From a virus, in IMG/VR virus record IMGVR_UViG_3300046170_000148, positions 62,001 through 126,000 of that record: a stretch of DNA of 64,000 bases; one strand, given 5' to 3'. The notes beneath the pieces are model-generated. The model was not told where the DNA came from, did no database searches, and worked only from the letters and a program-made list of their open reading frames with translations. This document shows positions 8,354 to 17,150 of this stretch, one piece after another. The translations under genes and the position numbers were made by a program. Within the stretch, counting starts at the first letter, position 1. Each line of letters begins with the position of its first letter.

Positions 8354-9052
8354 TTACCAACCGTAGGCTGCGTTTACGAGTTCGCGTGAACCTTTTGCTT
8401 CTACTGTGTTTTCACACGAGATTTCAAACAGGTCTTTACGCATTGCTTCGATGATACCTTGAACACGACTTTGTGTAGACTCATTCGTTGCAAGTTTGCG
8501 TAACATGTATGCGCCGATACCACTGTGAAAACCTTCGTCTTTGGCAATCTCACGATAACGACCAGAGATGAAACTATCTTCGATAGTATCTGCCATCTGA
8601 TTCCAGACTGCTTCTGCACGACCTTCCGCAACCAACTGATATGCGGCGAGGACTGCTTCGTCGTTCTCTGCGTCATACTTCTCAAGCAGTGATGCACCTT
8701 TGGCAGTGTCTGCTTTTCTTTCAGCTTCAAGTGCTTGGGAGACGTTTACTTCTTCACCAGTGATATGTTCAATAACTTCCTTGACCATACGGTAGTGTTT
8801 CGCTTCGTCTGCTGCTTGTTTTGAAAGCAATTCTAATTCTCTTGGGTCTGCATCATCTTCTGCACTTGCGATTTGTGCAGAGATTTCAGACATATTCATA
8901 CGTTCATTGACCATACGACCAATGAAGTGGTCAACCATTTCCTCTTTGGAAAGGTCATTCTCGAAGTATGCCTTGACGTTCATCTTGGATGCTTCGAACA
9001 ATGCTTGGTTTTCTTTGCGAATTTTCTTCACAAACTCATTTGGATTTAACAT
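8354..9052 (-). CDS. Ferritin-like di-iron protein
   Basis: Encodes 232 mostly helical residues. ADEAKHYRMVKEVIEH and KDEGFHSGIGAYML each contain the E-x-x-H motif that binds a di-iron centre in a four-helix bundle, and further Glu residues lie on helices one and three (for example NERMNMSEISAQ, EAVWNQMADTIED). Length and motif spacing fit the ferritin-like superfamily of oxidases and oxygenases. I cannot tell an oxygenase from an iron-storage or ribonucleotide-reductase-like role. It is the first gene after a T4-type late promoter and leads the chain that continues into the amidotransferase, cupin and glycan genes. Confidence 0.72.
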   Translation of the reverse strand: MLNPNEFVKKIRKENQALFEASKMNVKAYFENDLSKEEMVDHFIGRMVNERMNMSEISAQIASAEDDADPRELELLSKQAADEAKHYRMVKEVIEHITGEEVNVSQALEAERKADTAKGASLLEKYDAENDEAVLAAYQLVAEGRAEAVWNQMADTIEDSFISGRYREIAKDEGFHSGIGAYMLRKLATNESTQSRVQGIIEAMRKDLFEISCENTVEAKGSRELVNAAYGW

Positions 9053-9086
9053 GTTAGTTCCTTATTCACTCTATTGACAATAACAG

Positions 9087-9094
9087 TATTTATA
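9087..9094 (-). promoter_or_regulatory. T4-type late promoter TATAAATA
   Basis: The coding strand reads TATAAATA, 35 bases upstream of the di-iron gene ATG, followed by a leader with AAGGA before the start. T4-like phages use this octamer as the late -10 element recognised with gp55. The site overlaps the last bases of the upstream glycosyltransferase. It would drive the long co-directional glycan block to the left. Confidence 0.65.
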
Positions 9095-9880
9095 CAATTT
9101 GTTTCATCAACTCTCCAACATTCTCACCAGCGTTGGGGAGTTTGTCTTTGAGGAAGAAATGAATGAAGTGACAATCCTTCAGATTATCGACTGCACTATA
9201 CAGTCCATTCCATTTACCGTCCATGTGTTTGGTTGGAATGTTGTATCTCTTGAGGAAGTAGTTCAACAACGTCTGGTCAGTAGACCACTTCCATGCACCC
9301 TGTCCATCAACAAAGTCCTTGAACTCCATACGATTGATGAAACTATGTGGGTCTTGGCCCTTGAGATATGGTTTGAAGAGTTCACTGTTCAACAGAATCA
9401 GACCCATGTTGAAGAACTCAAACCCTAGACTATTCGGTTGGAAATCCAATTTATTACTATGGAGAGGATTATATTGCATACGAGAGTAATTGATAATCTT
9501 GTCTTTATACCAATCCTGAATACTCATCTCACGTTCACACACAGCCCCAAAGGGCTTGTTCTGTTCCAAAGTCCTCAAAGATATTTGGTGCGTCTGGTCG
9601 GATATAGATGTCTGCGTCTATGATTGCAATCTGGTCATAGTCATCCAGATAATCAAACGCATTCTCTTTCTCGTAGATAGGTAGATATCCACCATATTTC
9701 ATATAGGACTCTTCACTACGATTTGTCGCAAAGATATCTGGTTTGATACGCAACTTAGGGCTGTGTCAATACAATGTGTTCAATATCATACTTCTTACAA
9801 TATTCAGATACACTTTCAATACAGTGTTTATATAGTTTTGACGGTTTGCCTACCGACACTTGGAAAATCATTCTATTCAT
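9090..9880 (-). CDS. Glycosyltransferase, GT-A fold (frame interrupted twice)
   Basis: Three fragments in different frames join into one 262-residue protein if one base is removed from the three-base run at 9758-9760 and one from 9552-9554. The N-terminus MIFQVSVGKPSKLYKHCIES continues into LRIKPDIFATNRSEES, then QIAIIDADIYIRPDAPNIF with the D-x-D motif, then GAVCERE and an N-M-G-L-I-L-L-N segment similar to the N-S/T-G motif of GT8-like enzymes. HFIHFFLKDKLPN near the end supplies a late His region. The start ATGAATAG overlaps the upstream stop. The two changes are both extra bases, so error is more likely than decay. Confidence 0.68.
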
Positions 9881-10472
9881 GACTAATCGTTGCTCCAACT
9901 TTTTTATCATACACAGGAGTTGTGTAACTCACAATCCTATTCATATCTCTGTCCATGAATTCCCACATATAATCATCAACAGCTTTATCTAATTCTATAT
10001 CTATAAGACTATAATACATGGTCTCTGCGACATCAGGTGTCATATAGTATGCGTGGGTGACAGGACAAATTCTCTGTTGCGTCCCCCAATATGGGTGACC
10101 TCTAAATCTTTCGGTGTAATTTCTGTGACTCTGTTCAGAGTCAAAATCACAGAAGGCAAAGAAATTATCTTTGATAGGCATATAATCTTCGATACACATC
10201 ACATCATGTTCAATGATTGCGATAGGTTCATCTTCTTCAAAACATTTCTTCCATAGTTCTAAATGACTATAGAACCCTGCTTTCTCTGATGAACTAAAGT
10301 CTCTAAATTTCCAAAACTTTCCGAAGTTTAGATAGTTAGGCATATTGTCAGGTGTATACGCATCAAACATATTTACCTCATGATTACTCCATGACGGTAA
10401 TACCTTATTGACATAATACTGGGACACCTCATTATCAGGAATCTGTATCATCCAAATATTATCGGAAGTCAT
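9873..10472 (-). CDS. Glycosyltransferase family 25-like protein
   Basis: Encodes 199 residues starting MTSDNIWMIQIPDNE, the ATG lying inside the end of the radical SAM gene. GFYSHLELWKKCFEEDEPIAIIEHDVMCIED is the GT25 core: a conserved S-H-x-x-L-W helix followed by the E-H-D acidic motif. CPVTHAYYMTPDVAE corresponds to the A-Y-x-I-T-P segment in the paralogues at the left end of the window. It is one of four GT25-like proteins in the window, and very probably a lipopolysaccharide or capsule sugar transferase. Confidence 0.7.
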   Translation of the reverse strand: MTSDNIWMIQIPDNEVSQYYVNKVLPSWSNHEVNMFDAYTPDNMPNYLNFGKFWKFRDFSSSEKAGFYSHLELWKKCFEEDEPIAIIEHDVMCIEDYMPIKDNFFAFCDFDSEQSHRNYTERFRGHPYWGTQQRICPVTHAYYMTPDVAETMYYSLIDIELDKAVDDYMWEFMDRDMNRIVSYTTPVYDKKVGATISHE

Positions 10473-11418
10473 TGAGGTCGAACTCCGTCCCATACATATG
10501 GTGAAGGTCGCGGTTGTGATTTGAGTAAACTAGAACTTCGGGGTCATCAAGAAGAAAGTCGCACCCACGGCAGTAATCAGGATAATTTCCAGTAGTATGG
10601 TCATCACGGAGTTGACTATACTCATCACCGAACCAGATTTCTTCAATTGTGTTTTCAGATGTGTGACCGAGAACCGCTTCCTCGTCTCTGCCCAAGACTT
10701 GGCAACAAGGAGCGACAGCACCTCTTTTACCATCAAGGCCACCAACACGAATAACAACGTCTGGACTAAAAGGTCGCCCACAGGTCTTTACCTCACCTTC
10801 GCGTTTATAAGACGGGTCATACACACCACTCCAGTTGTGTAGTTTCCAAATCTCTGTTTTAACGCCTAGGTCTTCGACCAATGCTTTGTATTCGTCTAGT
10901 TCATTCTGTAGATTGTCATTGTCAGTTATCAGATGATATGTCGCAACTACACACTTTGAGTCGGTCTCATCCACATACGCCTTCATCTCGCGGATGTTCT
11001 GAATAATCTGTTCGTATGTGCCACCGACTTTATTATACATCCACTCGTTGTATTTATCAGAATTCGAACCTATAAAGGAGAATCGATAGAAGTCAAGACC
11101 CGCATCAACACAATCCTTCATGTATTGACCATGCATCTTGAATCCGTTAGAGAAGATAACAGCCTGTGCGTTATACTTCTTGACAATTCTGATATAGTCA
11201 GGTAGGTTGTTGACTGCGGTTGCCTCACCACTACCATCAAGGTTTACGACTCGTAGACCATGTTTCGCACAATCTGCCACGTTCTGTTCAAACTCTTCAA
11301 GAGTCATCTTACCCTTAAATCGTTTATCACGTCCACCTGTTCGCATATCTTGAGGACACATACTACACGAGTAGTTGCACCCACCATATACTTCTATTAC
11401 TGCTCTATCAATCTTCAT
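10459..11418 (-). CDS. Radical SAM enzyme with SPASM-like C-terminal cysteines
   Basis: Encodes 319 residues. YGGCNYSCSMCPQDMRTGG has the C-x3-C-x2-C cluster that binds the 4Fe-4S/SAM centre. VVNLDGSGEATAV matches the conserved G-x-G-E strand. The C-terminal third carries extra cysteines (KTCGRPF, APCCQVLG, DYCRGCDFL) in a pattern typical of SPASM or twitch domains that hold auxiliary clusters. Such enzymes modify peptides, sugars or antibiotics. It is flanked by a GT25-like gene and a GT9-like gene, so a sugar substrate is possible. Start overlaps the preceding stop by 11 bases. Confidence 0.85.
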   Translation of the reverse strand: MKIDRAVIEVYGGCNYSCSMCPQDMRTGGRDKRFKGKMTLEEFEQNVADCAKHGLRVVNLDGSGEATAVNNLPDYIRIVKKYNAQAVIFSNGFKMHGQYMKDCVDAGLDFYRFSFIGSNSDKYNEWMYNKVGGTYEQIIQNIREMKAYVDETDSKCVVATYHLITDNDNLQNELDEYKALVEDLGVKTEIWKLHNWSGVYDPSYKREGEVKTCGRPFSPDVVIRVGGLDGKRGAVAPCCQVLGRDEEAVLGHTSENTIEEIWFGDEYSQLRDDHTTGNYPDYCRGCDFLLDDPEVLVYSNHNRDLHHMYGTEFDLNDFR

Positions 11419-12256
11419 GATATTTTTTAATTTTGTGTAAATATTTTTTAGATTTTATTTTCATTTCATCCATACTTCGTTTAAAATCTTTACCGTCACT
11501 ACCAAACCAATCCATAACTTCTTTTCTTGCTTTTGTTATTAACTGAGGAAGTTTCTCTGGTGGCCATTTTCCCATATTCAGTTGTTGCGGTCTTCTTACA
11601 GCATTTGGCGTATTGTAATGTGTAACACCTTCCCATGATGGAATGAACATTGGTTTACCAAAATTTCTTGCAATATAATGCCACATCCCATCGTAACATA
11701 TTATAAAATCTGCCTCTGCTATTTGTTTAAATGCATCTTTAATAGGAGTTCTATAGGTTAACTCTACAGTATCCCAACCTTCCCAAGAAAGTAGCTTAAT
11801 TATATCATACCAATCATCATTTGTCAAGAACCTTTTCCAAGTTCTTGGTTTTTTCGTATTGTATGTTGGTGTCCATATTACTATTTTTTTCTTCTTTTTA
11901 GTAAAAGATTCGGGTTTAAATATCCAATCATTATAAAGAGGCTCTTTGTGACCAGAGTCAAATATCTGTCTTATCTTATTACTATCACTATTCATGTTTC
12001 CCTTCACAAACAAGTCGGAATTGAAGACATGAGTCAACACAACATCATCTTGTCGATGATACTGTGTGTGAATCCAATCTGTGCGTTGAACGATTGTCTC
12101 AGGGTCTTTGGGAGTCTCTAGGTGATTCTCGTCATGCGACCAGTGCATTTCGAGATTGACCTTTATTCCTTTTGACCATGTATAGTTATGACAAACATTG
12201 AGGGCATTCATGGAGTCACCAATACCCCATGTGCCTCGCCATCTAACTTTTTCCAT
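11408..12256 (-). CDS. GT-B-like protein, ADP-heptose/LPS glycosyltransferase-like
   Basis: Encodes 282 residues. The N-terminus RGTWGIGDSMNALNVCHNY resembles the opening of GT9-type enzymes (G-x-x-G-D-x-x-x). KKIVIWTPTYNTKK and QIAEADFIICYDGMWHYIARNFGKPMFIP resemble the C-terminal nucleotide-sugar-binding half, in which D-S/G-x-x-x-H-x-A precedes the G-K-P loop. A lysine-rich tail follows. The family fit is moderate, as the donor-binding residues are diverged. The ATG shares one base with the preceding stop (TAATG). Confidence 0.55.
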   Translation of the reverse strand: MEKVRWRGTWGIGDSMNALNVCHNYTWSKGIKVNLEMHWSHDENHLETPKDPETIVQRTDWIHTQYHRQDDVVLTHVFNSDLFVKGNMNSDSNKIRQIFDSGHKEPLYNDWIFKPESFTKKKKKIVIWTPTYNTKKPRTWKRFLTNDDWYDIIKLLSWEGWDTVELTYRTPIKDAFKQIAEADFIICYDGMWHYIARNFGKPMFIPSWEGVTHYNTPNAVRRPQQLNMGKWPPEKLPQLITKARKEVMDWFGSDGKDFKRSMDEMKIKSKKYLHKIKKYHED

Positions 12257-12588
12257 TACTTCTTAGTAAGTGCAGATGCCCCAAAGAATGCCGCAACGAT
12301 AGCAGCAACAGATACAAAATAGACCGAAGCAATCTCACCGATAATCACGGCTGCTTTATCTAAACCAAACAGACTGGTCATGAAGATACCCGCAGGGTAT
12401 AACAACATACCCAAGAGGGCAAACCATGCCATCTTGCGTTGTGCATCTGCCTTCTCATCTTCATTCTCAAATCTACGCATCTCTTCCGCTCTCGCGAGTT
12501 CTTCATCAGTCACTACACCATCTCCATCTAAATCATATTTGTCATAAATTGATTGTTCTTGTAATTGTTTGTTCTTTTTTCTAGCCAT
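12256..12588 (-). CDS. Small EF-hand membrane protein
   Basis: Encodes 110 residues. KYDLDGDGVVTDEELARAEE is a single canonical EF-hand loop with Asp at positions 1, 3 and 5 and Glu at 12, so it probably binds calcium. It follows a basic N-terminus and precedes a charged linker. Residues about 52-72 (WFALLGMLLYPAGIFMTSLF) and 82-104 (IGEIASVYFVSVAAIVAAFF) are two transmembrane helices. Similar EF-hand plus two-helix proteins occur in marine T4-like phages without a known function. It lies between the carbamoyltransferase and GT-B-like genes. Confidence 0.7.
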   Translation of the reverse strand: MARKKNKQLQEQSIYDKYDLDGDGVVTDEELARAEEMRRFENEDEKADAQRKMAWFALLGMLLYPAGIFMTSLFGLDKAAVIIGEIASVYFVSVAAIVAAFFGASALTKK

Positions 12589-14019
12589 TAGAATACTCTT
12601 ACGTTATATTTCTGTTCCCATTCTATAGCGTCTTCAATAGTATTGAGCATCGGTTGATGCCGTATGTTCAATGAAGTATTTAGTAACATTGGAACTCCTG
12701 TAAGTTCGTAATACTCCTCTAATATCTGTCTAATCACGGATTCACAATCAGGTTTTACCACTTGCACCCGTGCAGTCCCATCCACATGGGTCACAGAATC
12801 ATAGTCGTGTTTTGCGATTGAAGTATATTGCATGTATTCATTCATTGGGCCATCGAAGTAATCATCCGCAAACTCAGATAGAATCGCAGGCCCGAAGGGT
12901 CTGAATTTATGTCTGCGTTTGATATCATTGACTGTATCCTTGACATCGTAACGAACATCCCCAAGCAGAGACCGATTACCCAATGCACGAGGGCCAAACT
13001 CTGCTCGACCATTTGCAACACCACACACCTTGTTCTCAGAAAGATACTTTGCAACTTCTTTCGGGTTGATATCACGGTCAATATTGTGTCCCAGATATGG
13101 AGACCATTTTAGATGTGTCCCCCCTGTGTCTCGACTCCAACTATGTGCCGCTGCACCTAGAGAAGTTCCATCATCGGCAGGCGCAATACAAATATGCATA
13201 TCATCAAACAATTCTCGTATCTTGGAATTTGCCACAACATTTTGAGCACACCCACCAGAATATACGAGTTTAGAACCGAATCTTCTCGCTGACTTCATTA
13301 TCTTCATAACTTCGTCCTCAAAGAATTGTTGCATAGTGGCGGCGCAATCTGATTTAGTTATTACACTCATTCTTTGTATAATTTTTTGAATGAATTCCTT
13401 ATGTCTGCCTGTATAGGCATTTGCAGGGTCGAAATTTGATTGCAACAAATTATATAACTTTGGTTCTACATTTCCGTATGGAGATAGTCCCATCGTAACA
13501 TATTCATCAAATAAGTTAAATCCTATTTCCTTTGTTGCAACAGTGTATAATGAACCAAGACTTCTTGGCCAATAAACTATATGAATCGGTTCAAAGTTGT
13601 GGTCTAAGATGTTTATAGAGTCGGTTTCGCCTGAACCATCAACCGATACCATTACAGTATCTTCAATACTATCCCACGGCCTTGTATAGAAGGCGGATGC
13701 GTTGTGTGATAAATGATGTCTATGATACTCATCCGCTTTAAGTTCGCTTTTTTGAAGACTAGGATAAATTTTAATATCCTTTAGCGCTTCTTTGAATAAT
13801 ATGTCCCTTGCTTTTGTGTAGGTTCTATAACTTCTATCTTCGTAGAATATAAGTCGGTCATCGTCATTCACATTTTTCCATAGTTCAGGACAGATAGTAG
13901 CTTCATGTTTAAGTTTGGTATATCTTTCAGATGCGCTTAGCAAAAGAAACACTTCCATCAGTTTCTATTATACTGATAGCAGCGTCATGATAACCTTCAG
14001 CATATCCTACATATCTCAT
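12588..14019 (-). CDS. NodU/CmcH-type carbamoyltransferase (frame interrupted once)
   Basis: The main frame contains RHHLSHNASAFY and VMVSVDGSGETDS in the N-terminal kinase-like domain and GRAEFGPRALGNRSLLGDVR in the YrdC-like C-terminal part, both diagnostic. The frame lacks the usual start. Removing one base from the TT at 13937-13938 (AA on the coding strand) joins it to an upstream frame beginning MRYVGYAEGYHDAAISIIE, which holds the expected G-x-x-x-G-Y-H-D-A-A opening; the full length is then 476 residues, normal for the family. The enzyme transfers carbamoyl from carbamoyl phosphate, via ATP, to a hydroxyl of a sugar or small molecule. It fits the surface-modification block. Confidence 0.85.
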
Positions 14020-14030
14020 GTAAGTATATA

Positions 14031-14612
14031 TCAGGTTAGATATTCGTAGATATCTTTCCAGTTTTTCATCAGGGGAAACTCTTCGTTGTCCATGTTGAAC
14101 CCGTGTTCCATCAGGATACTATCGAGACCAAAGGTTGCACCACACTTGGCATTCTCAACCTTGTCCTCAATCCACACATAGTCCTTACCTTCATACTCAC
14201 CCAGTTCGACATCTTTGTCAGCCCCAGTGTCAAGGTAGATGAACTTCTCAAACGCAGTCTCACCGAACAACTTCTGAAGGTTCTGTGTCCGAAGTTTCTG
14301 TGCGTTAGGGTCTTTACTCAAACTCGTGATTGCGTGAAAGACATACCCATGTTCTTCATGAAGTTTCTTGATGTAATGCATTGCATCACGGAGAGGCGGC
14401 AGAAAACCAATCGCAGCACTTTCGTTGAACAACCGAACCATCTTCTTTGACTCAGAACGTTCAATGCCGTAGATTTCACCTACATCATATGCATCAGGGT
14501 TCTTGACTGTGTAACCCTTCTCTTGCATCCATACATCAAATGCATATCCCCAGTTGAGGACAACACCGTCAATGTCGGTTAGAACTACTTTGTGATACTT
14601 TTTCATACTCAT
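14031..14612 (-). CDS. HAD-superfamily phosphatase-like protein
   Basis: Encodes 193 residues. KVVLTDIDGVVLNWGYAFD carries the nucleophile and acid/base aspartates (D-x-D-G-V). FHAITSLSKDPNAQ is motif II with Thr/Ser, and KDYVWIEDKVENAKCG gives motif IV acidic residues. Size and motifs resemble small phage-borne 5'-nucleotidase or polynucleotide-phosphatase-like HAD enzymes, but the substrate is unknown. A strong sigma70-like promoter lies directly upstream, separating this gene from the next glycosyltransferase, so it may start the early transcription of the carbamoyltransferase block. Confidence 0.75.
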   Translation of the reverse strand: MSMKKYHKVVLTDIDGVVLNWGYAFDVWMQEKGYTVKNPDAYDVGEIYGIERSESKKMVRLFNESAAIGFLPPLRDAMHYIKKLHEEHGYVFHAITSLSKDPNAQKLRTQNLQKLFGETAFEKFIYLDTGADKDVELGEYEGKDYVWIEDKVENAKCGATFGLDSILMEHGFNMDNEEFPLMKNWKDIYEYLT

Positions 14613-14632
14613 TCTCCATTTCTTATATTACT

Positions 14633-14661
14633 AATATACAACAGAGAACAGAGTTTGTCAA
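14633..14661 (-). promoter_or_regulatory. Sigma70-like early promoter (TTGACA-17-TATATT)
   Basis: On the coding strand TTGACA is followed by a 17-base spacer and TATATT, 20 bases before the HAD-gene ATG, with GGAG just before that start. The TGA stop codon of the upstream glycosyltransferase lies inside the -35 hexamer (GCTTGACA), a layout repeated five more times in this window. Confidence 0.8.
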
Positions 14662-15497
14662 GCGTTTTTTAGATATTTGAACTTATTATTTTCGTAGTCT
14701 TCGAGCATGACAACCTTGTTGCCTCCGCCCGTGTAGTGTAGGAAATTCATGTCATACCCACGGTCATCTGACCAGTGTGTAGGAGTATCATTCCACTTCT
14801 GGTCGATACTTTTGACTTTGAATCCGTGTTTCATCAGTTGTCCAGAGATAAACGGTTGGTCATTATTTAACCAAAATGGGTCACCGTGTTCCTCGCCATC
14901 TTTCATGTAGTCTAACCAAGAGTCGAAACACTCACGAGCTTTGAGACGTGCCTCTTTTGTCCAGACAAGAACACCCGTATTAAATGTTGTCACATTACTA
15001 GTTCTATTAGGCGGTTTAGTAGGAACGATTGGAATGTTGTTTCTCTTATATTTTTCTTTTAACTGTGTGTATACTTCTTCATTATAATCCCAAGTATTAT
15101 ATCCGCCACCCTTAGAGGTTTGGATATCAGACTCAAAGACGCCAGTCACATCTATACCATCTTCTACCACATCAAAGATATTTTCCTCTGTGTTACAGAT
15201 GATATCGGTATCTACAAACAAAACTTTATCATACTCATCATACAAAGTATCATAGACCATACGGAGACATTCGAATAATAGAACTGTTGAACCCGTATGT
15301 CCCGCAGTAAAAACCTGTTTCGTTGAGTAGTGATGTTGTGCGCCTATCTTATCTGCATAGATGCGAAACGACTCGGCGGAAAGGTCTGCGGTTTTTCGAT
15401 ACAACTCTGCGCGTGTGCCTTGAGGATATTGAGGAACTCTACCACGTTTGTTAGTTTCCTCGTTGGCTATCATATATTGGAAGATTATGTTTTTCAT
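14658..15497 (-). CDS. Glycosyltransferase, GT-A fold (nucleotide-diphospho-sugar transferase type)
   Basis: Encodes 279 residues. KVLFVDTDIICNTEENIFDV contains the D-T-D metal-binding motif after a hydrophobic strand. TFNTGVLVWTKEAR matches the N-T-G segment, and NDQPFISGQLMKHG the acidic D-Q segment of GT8/GT34-like enzymes. NFLHYTGGGNK near the end supplies a late H-x-x-G. The N-terminus (RAELYRKTADLSAESFRIYA) is typical of cytosolic enzymes with no membrane anchor. ATGA overlap with the preceding gene. Donor and acceptor unknown. Confidence 0.72.
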   Translation of the reverse strand: MKNIIFQYMIANEETNKRGRVPQYPQGTRAELYRKTADLSAESFRIYADKIGAQHHYSTKQVFTAGHTGSTVLLFECLRMVYDTLYDEYDKVLFVDTDIICNTEENIFDVVEDGIDVTGVFESDIQTSKGGGYNTWDYNEEVYTQLKEKYKRNNIPIVPTKPPNRTSNVTTFNTGVLVWTKEARLKARECFDSWLDYMKDGEEHGDPFWLNNDQPFISGQLMKHGFKVKSIDQKWNDTPTHWSDDRGYDMNFLHYTGGGNKVVMLEDYENNKFKYLKNA

Positions 15498-15784
15498 ATT
15501 GCTTGTTCGGCCGGTTGTTCTACCATCGGCTCCATGCCAGGCTTCTCAGGGAATCTCTTTGAGATAATATTCTTTTGTTCACATGTGGGGTCATCAAATT
15601 CTACGATGAAGTTGAATGCTTTCGTGAAGTCATCGAGGATTTCTTTTTCCATCATGTCCAGAGTGTCAAGACACTCATCTTGAGTATCATAATATGCAAA
15701 TTGTCCTATAGGTGCGTGATGACTTTCAATCCAGAACTCCTCACCACCCATAGTGAATGCAATAATTATGACCCACTTAATCAT
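15494..15784 (-). CDS. Uncharacterised small protein with N-terminal hydrophobic segment
   Basis: Encodes 96 residues. The first 12 residues (MIKWVIIIAFTM) are hydrophobic and may be a signal or anchor. The rest is acidic with two Cys (DECLDTLD and DPTCEQKN), and the tail is Pro- and Glu-rich. I do not recognise the family. It is coupled by ATGA overlaps to both the M15 peptidase upstream and the glycosyltransferase downstream, so it is expressed with them. It could be a small exported accessory protein. Confidence 0.6.
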   Translation of the reverse strand: MIKWVIIIAFTMGGEEFWIESHHAPIGQFAYYDTQDECLDTLDMMEKEILDDFTKAFNFIVEFDDPTCEQKNIISKRFPEKPGMEPMVEQPAEQAI

Positions 15785-16242
15785 TCGATAAGTCCAGTCT
15801 TATAGACTGTCTTACCATCTTCCCTCATAGCAGTTAGAACAGATTTGCGATTACCTTCAACTTTATACGACACATGAACCCAACCACTGTCAGGAATGCC
15901 AGGCGTATAGAACTCAAGGATGAGTTGGTCAAAGTCTAGATTGTCTTCAATCCACTTTGCAACTTCGTAGTTGGATGTGCCTGGGCATTCAATATCCACT
16001 GCCTCACCCTTACAGTGTTGTGACCGTGACGAACCACCCACTGCTTCATTCAGTGCAGGGCCACGGTATCCAGAGTTGATAGTAGTGACACCGAAGTTAT
16101 CTCGAACAGGTTGAACGACCATCAGGAATAATGCCTGTGCCGCAACCAAGTGTTCTTCATTCGGTGTATTATCGATACCTTGTCGCAGAGCAGTCTGGGA
16201 CTTGGTAAATTCACTCAGGGTGAAGTTTGGTGATAGTCTCAA
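15781..16242 (-). CDS. M15-type peptidase (D-Ala-D-Ala carboxypeptidase/endolysin-like)
   Basis: Encodes 153 residues if translation starts at TTG, which overlaps the PhoH stop as TTGA and has AGAGG at a good distance upstream. The longer frame to 16320 is unsupported. NSGYRGPALNEAVGGSSRSQHCKGEAVDIE is the family core: S-x-H-x-x-G-x-A-x-D gives two zinc ligands, and SGWVHVSYK the third His. The N-terminal NFTLSEFTKSQTALRQGIDN resembles the lead-in of phage peptidase M15_3 proteins. It probably cleaves peptidoglycan stem peptides during lysis or entry. No signal peptide is visible, so it would need a holin or virion placement to reach the wall. Confidence 0.85.
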   Translation of the reverse strand: MRLSPNFTLSEFTKSQTALRQGIDNTPNEEHLVAAQALFLMVVQPVRDNFGVTTINSGYRGPALNEAVGGSSRSQHCKGEAVDIECPGTSNYEVAKWIEDNLDFDQLILEFYTPGIPDSGWVHVSYKVEGNRKSVLTAMREDGKTVYKTGLIE

Positions 16243-16925
16243 TTTAGTTTTCCTCTTTCGACCATTTCTTTGGTCATTATATAATCTCTTACAAAGTCTG
16301 ACCTTACAATATCTGCCCATCCGAATTCTACCGTTGTAAAGTTATTCATGACTTCCATTATGTTTAGAAAGTCTAGAACACCGTTCTTGTCAGTCTCTTT
16401 ATTTAGGTCTGATTGATAGTAGTCACCACTGAAGATAATGCGTGTGTTGCGTCCTACACGGGTGATAATACTATCCAGTTCGTGATATGTAAGGTTCTGC
16501 ATCTCATCAACCAGAATGACCGCATCGTCGATTGTCTGTCCTCTAATGAATGAGGTGGACATAAAAGAGACTGCTCCTTGTGTCTCAAGCGCATCATATG
16601 CCATCTTCTCATTGAACAGTTCGGTTGCGATTGCCCGATATGGCGCTGTATATGCGTCCACCTTCTCCTCGATTGAGCCGGGCAGATAACCCATCTCTCG
16701 TGTCGGAACAACACTCCTTACGATAACAAGTTTGTCTTGTTCATATGACTTGTCGAGAACATCAGAAAGGGCAAGATACATTCCAATGAATGTCTTACCT
16801 GTGCCAGCAGAACCAGCGAGAACCAGATGGTCTCCGTCATCCCAAGAGTCGTATGCTATCTTTTGATTTTGTGTGATTGCATCGTAGTTGAGGAGATGGT
16901 CTATCTTCAGACGTTTCATCGTCAT
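16239..16925 (-). CDS. phoH: PhoH-like ATPase
   Basis: Encodes 228 residues. HLVLAGSAGTGKTFIGMYLA is Walker A and AVILVDEMQNLTYHEL is Walker B with the D-E-M-Q-N form typical of PhoH. VRSVVPTREMGYLPGSIEEKV between them is also characteristic. PhoH proteins are widespread in marine myoviruses and are thought to be P-loop ATPases or helicase-like RNases. The cellular role is unsettled, and a phosphate-stress role is often suggested but unproven. ATGA overlap upstream. Confidence 0.92.
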   Translation of the reverse strand: MTMKRLKIDHLLNYDAITQNQKIAYDSWDDGDHLVLAGSAGTGKTFIGMYLALSDVLDKSYEQDKLVIVRSVVPTREMGYLPGSIEEKVDAYTAPYRAIATELFNEKMAYDALETQGAVSFMSTSFIRGQTIDDAVILVDEMQNLTYHELDSIITRVGRNTRIIFSGDYYQSDLNKETDKNGVLDFLNIMEVMNNFTTVEFGWADIVRSDFVRDYIMTKEMVERGKLN

Positions 16926-17140
16926 GTCTTGATAGTGTTCGACCTACCCGAACCCTTCTTGATATTCTTCATCAGGTCTTTCCAATCGCCCGATGTTTTA
17001 TTGATTACGTTACCTGTCGATGAGACAAAGCCGGGTGTGCCTAAAACCTGTTCCATTGGTTCTTCTGAACCGATTGGATACCACTGGTCGTTGTCAGAGT
17101 CCCAGAAGTAACCGTCTTCTTCAATGCGTTTTTTAGTCAT
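16922..17140 (-). CDS. Uncharacterised small protein
   Basis: Encodes 72 residues, polar, with aromatic residues clustered in the N-terminal half (GYFWDSDNDQWYPIGSEE) and a basic C-terminus. I see no known domain. It is directly coupled to PhoH by an ATGA overlap, which makes it likely to be a real translated gene. The ATG follows a short gap after the methyltransferase stop. Confidence 0.55.
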   Translation of the reverse strand: MTKKRIEEDGYFWDSDNDQWYPIGSEEPMEQVLGTPGFVSSTGNVINKTSGDWKDLMKNIKKGSGRSNTIKT

Positions 17141-17150
17141 AATTAAACTT

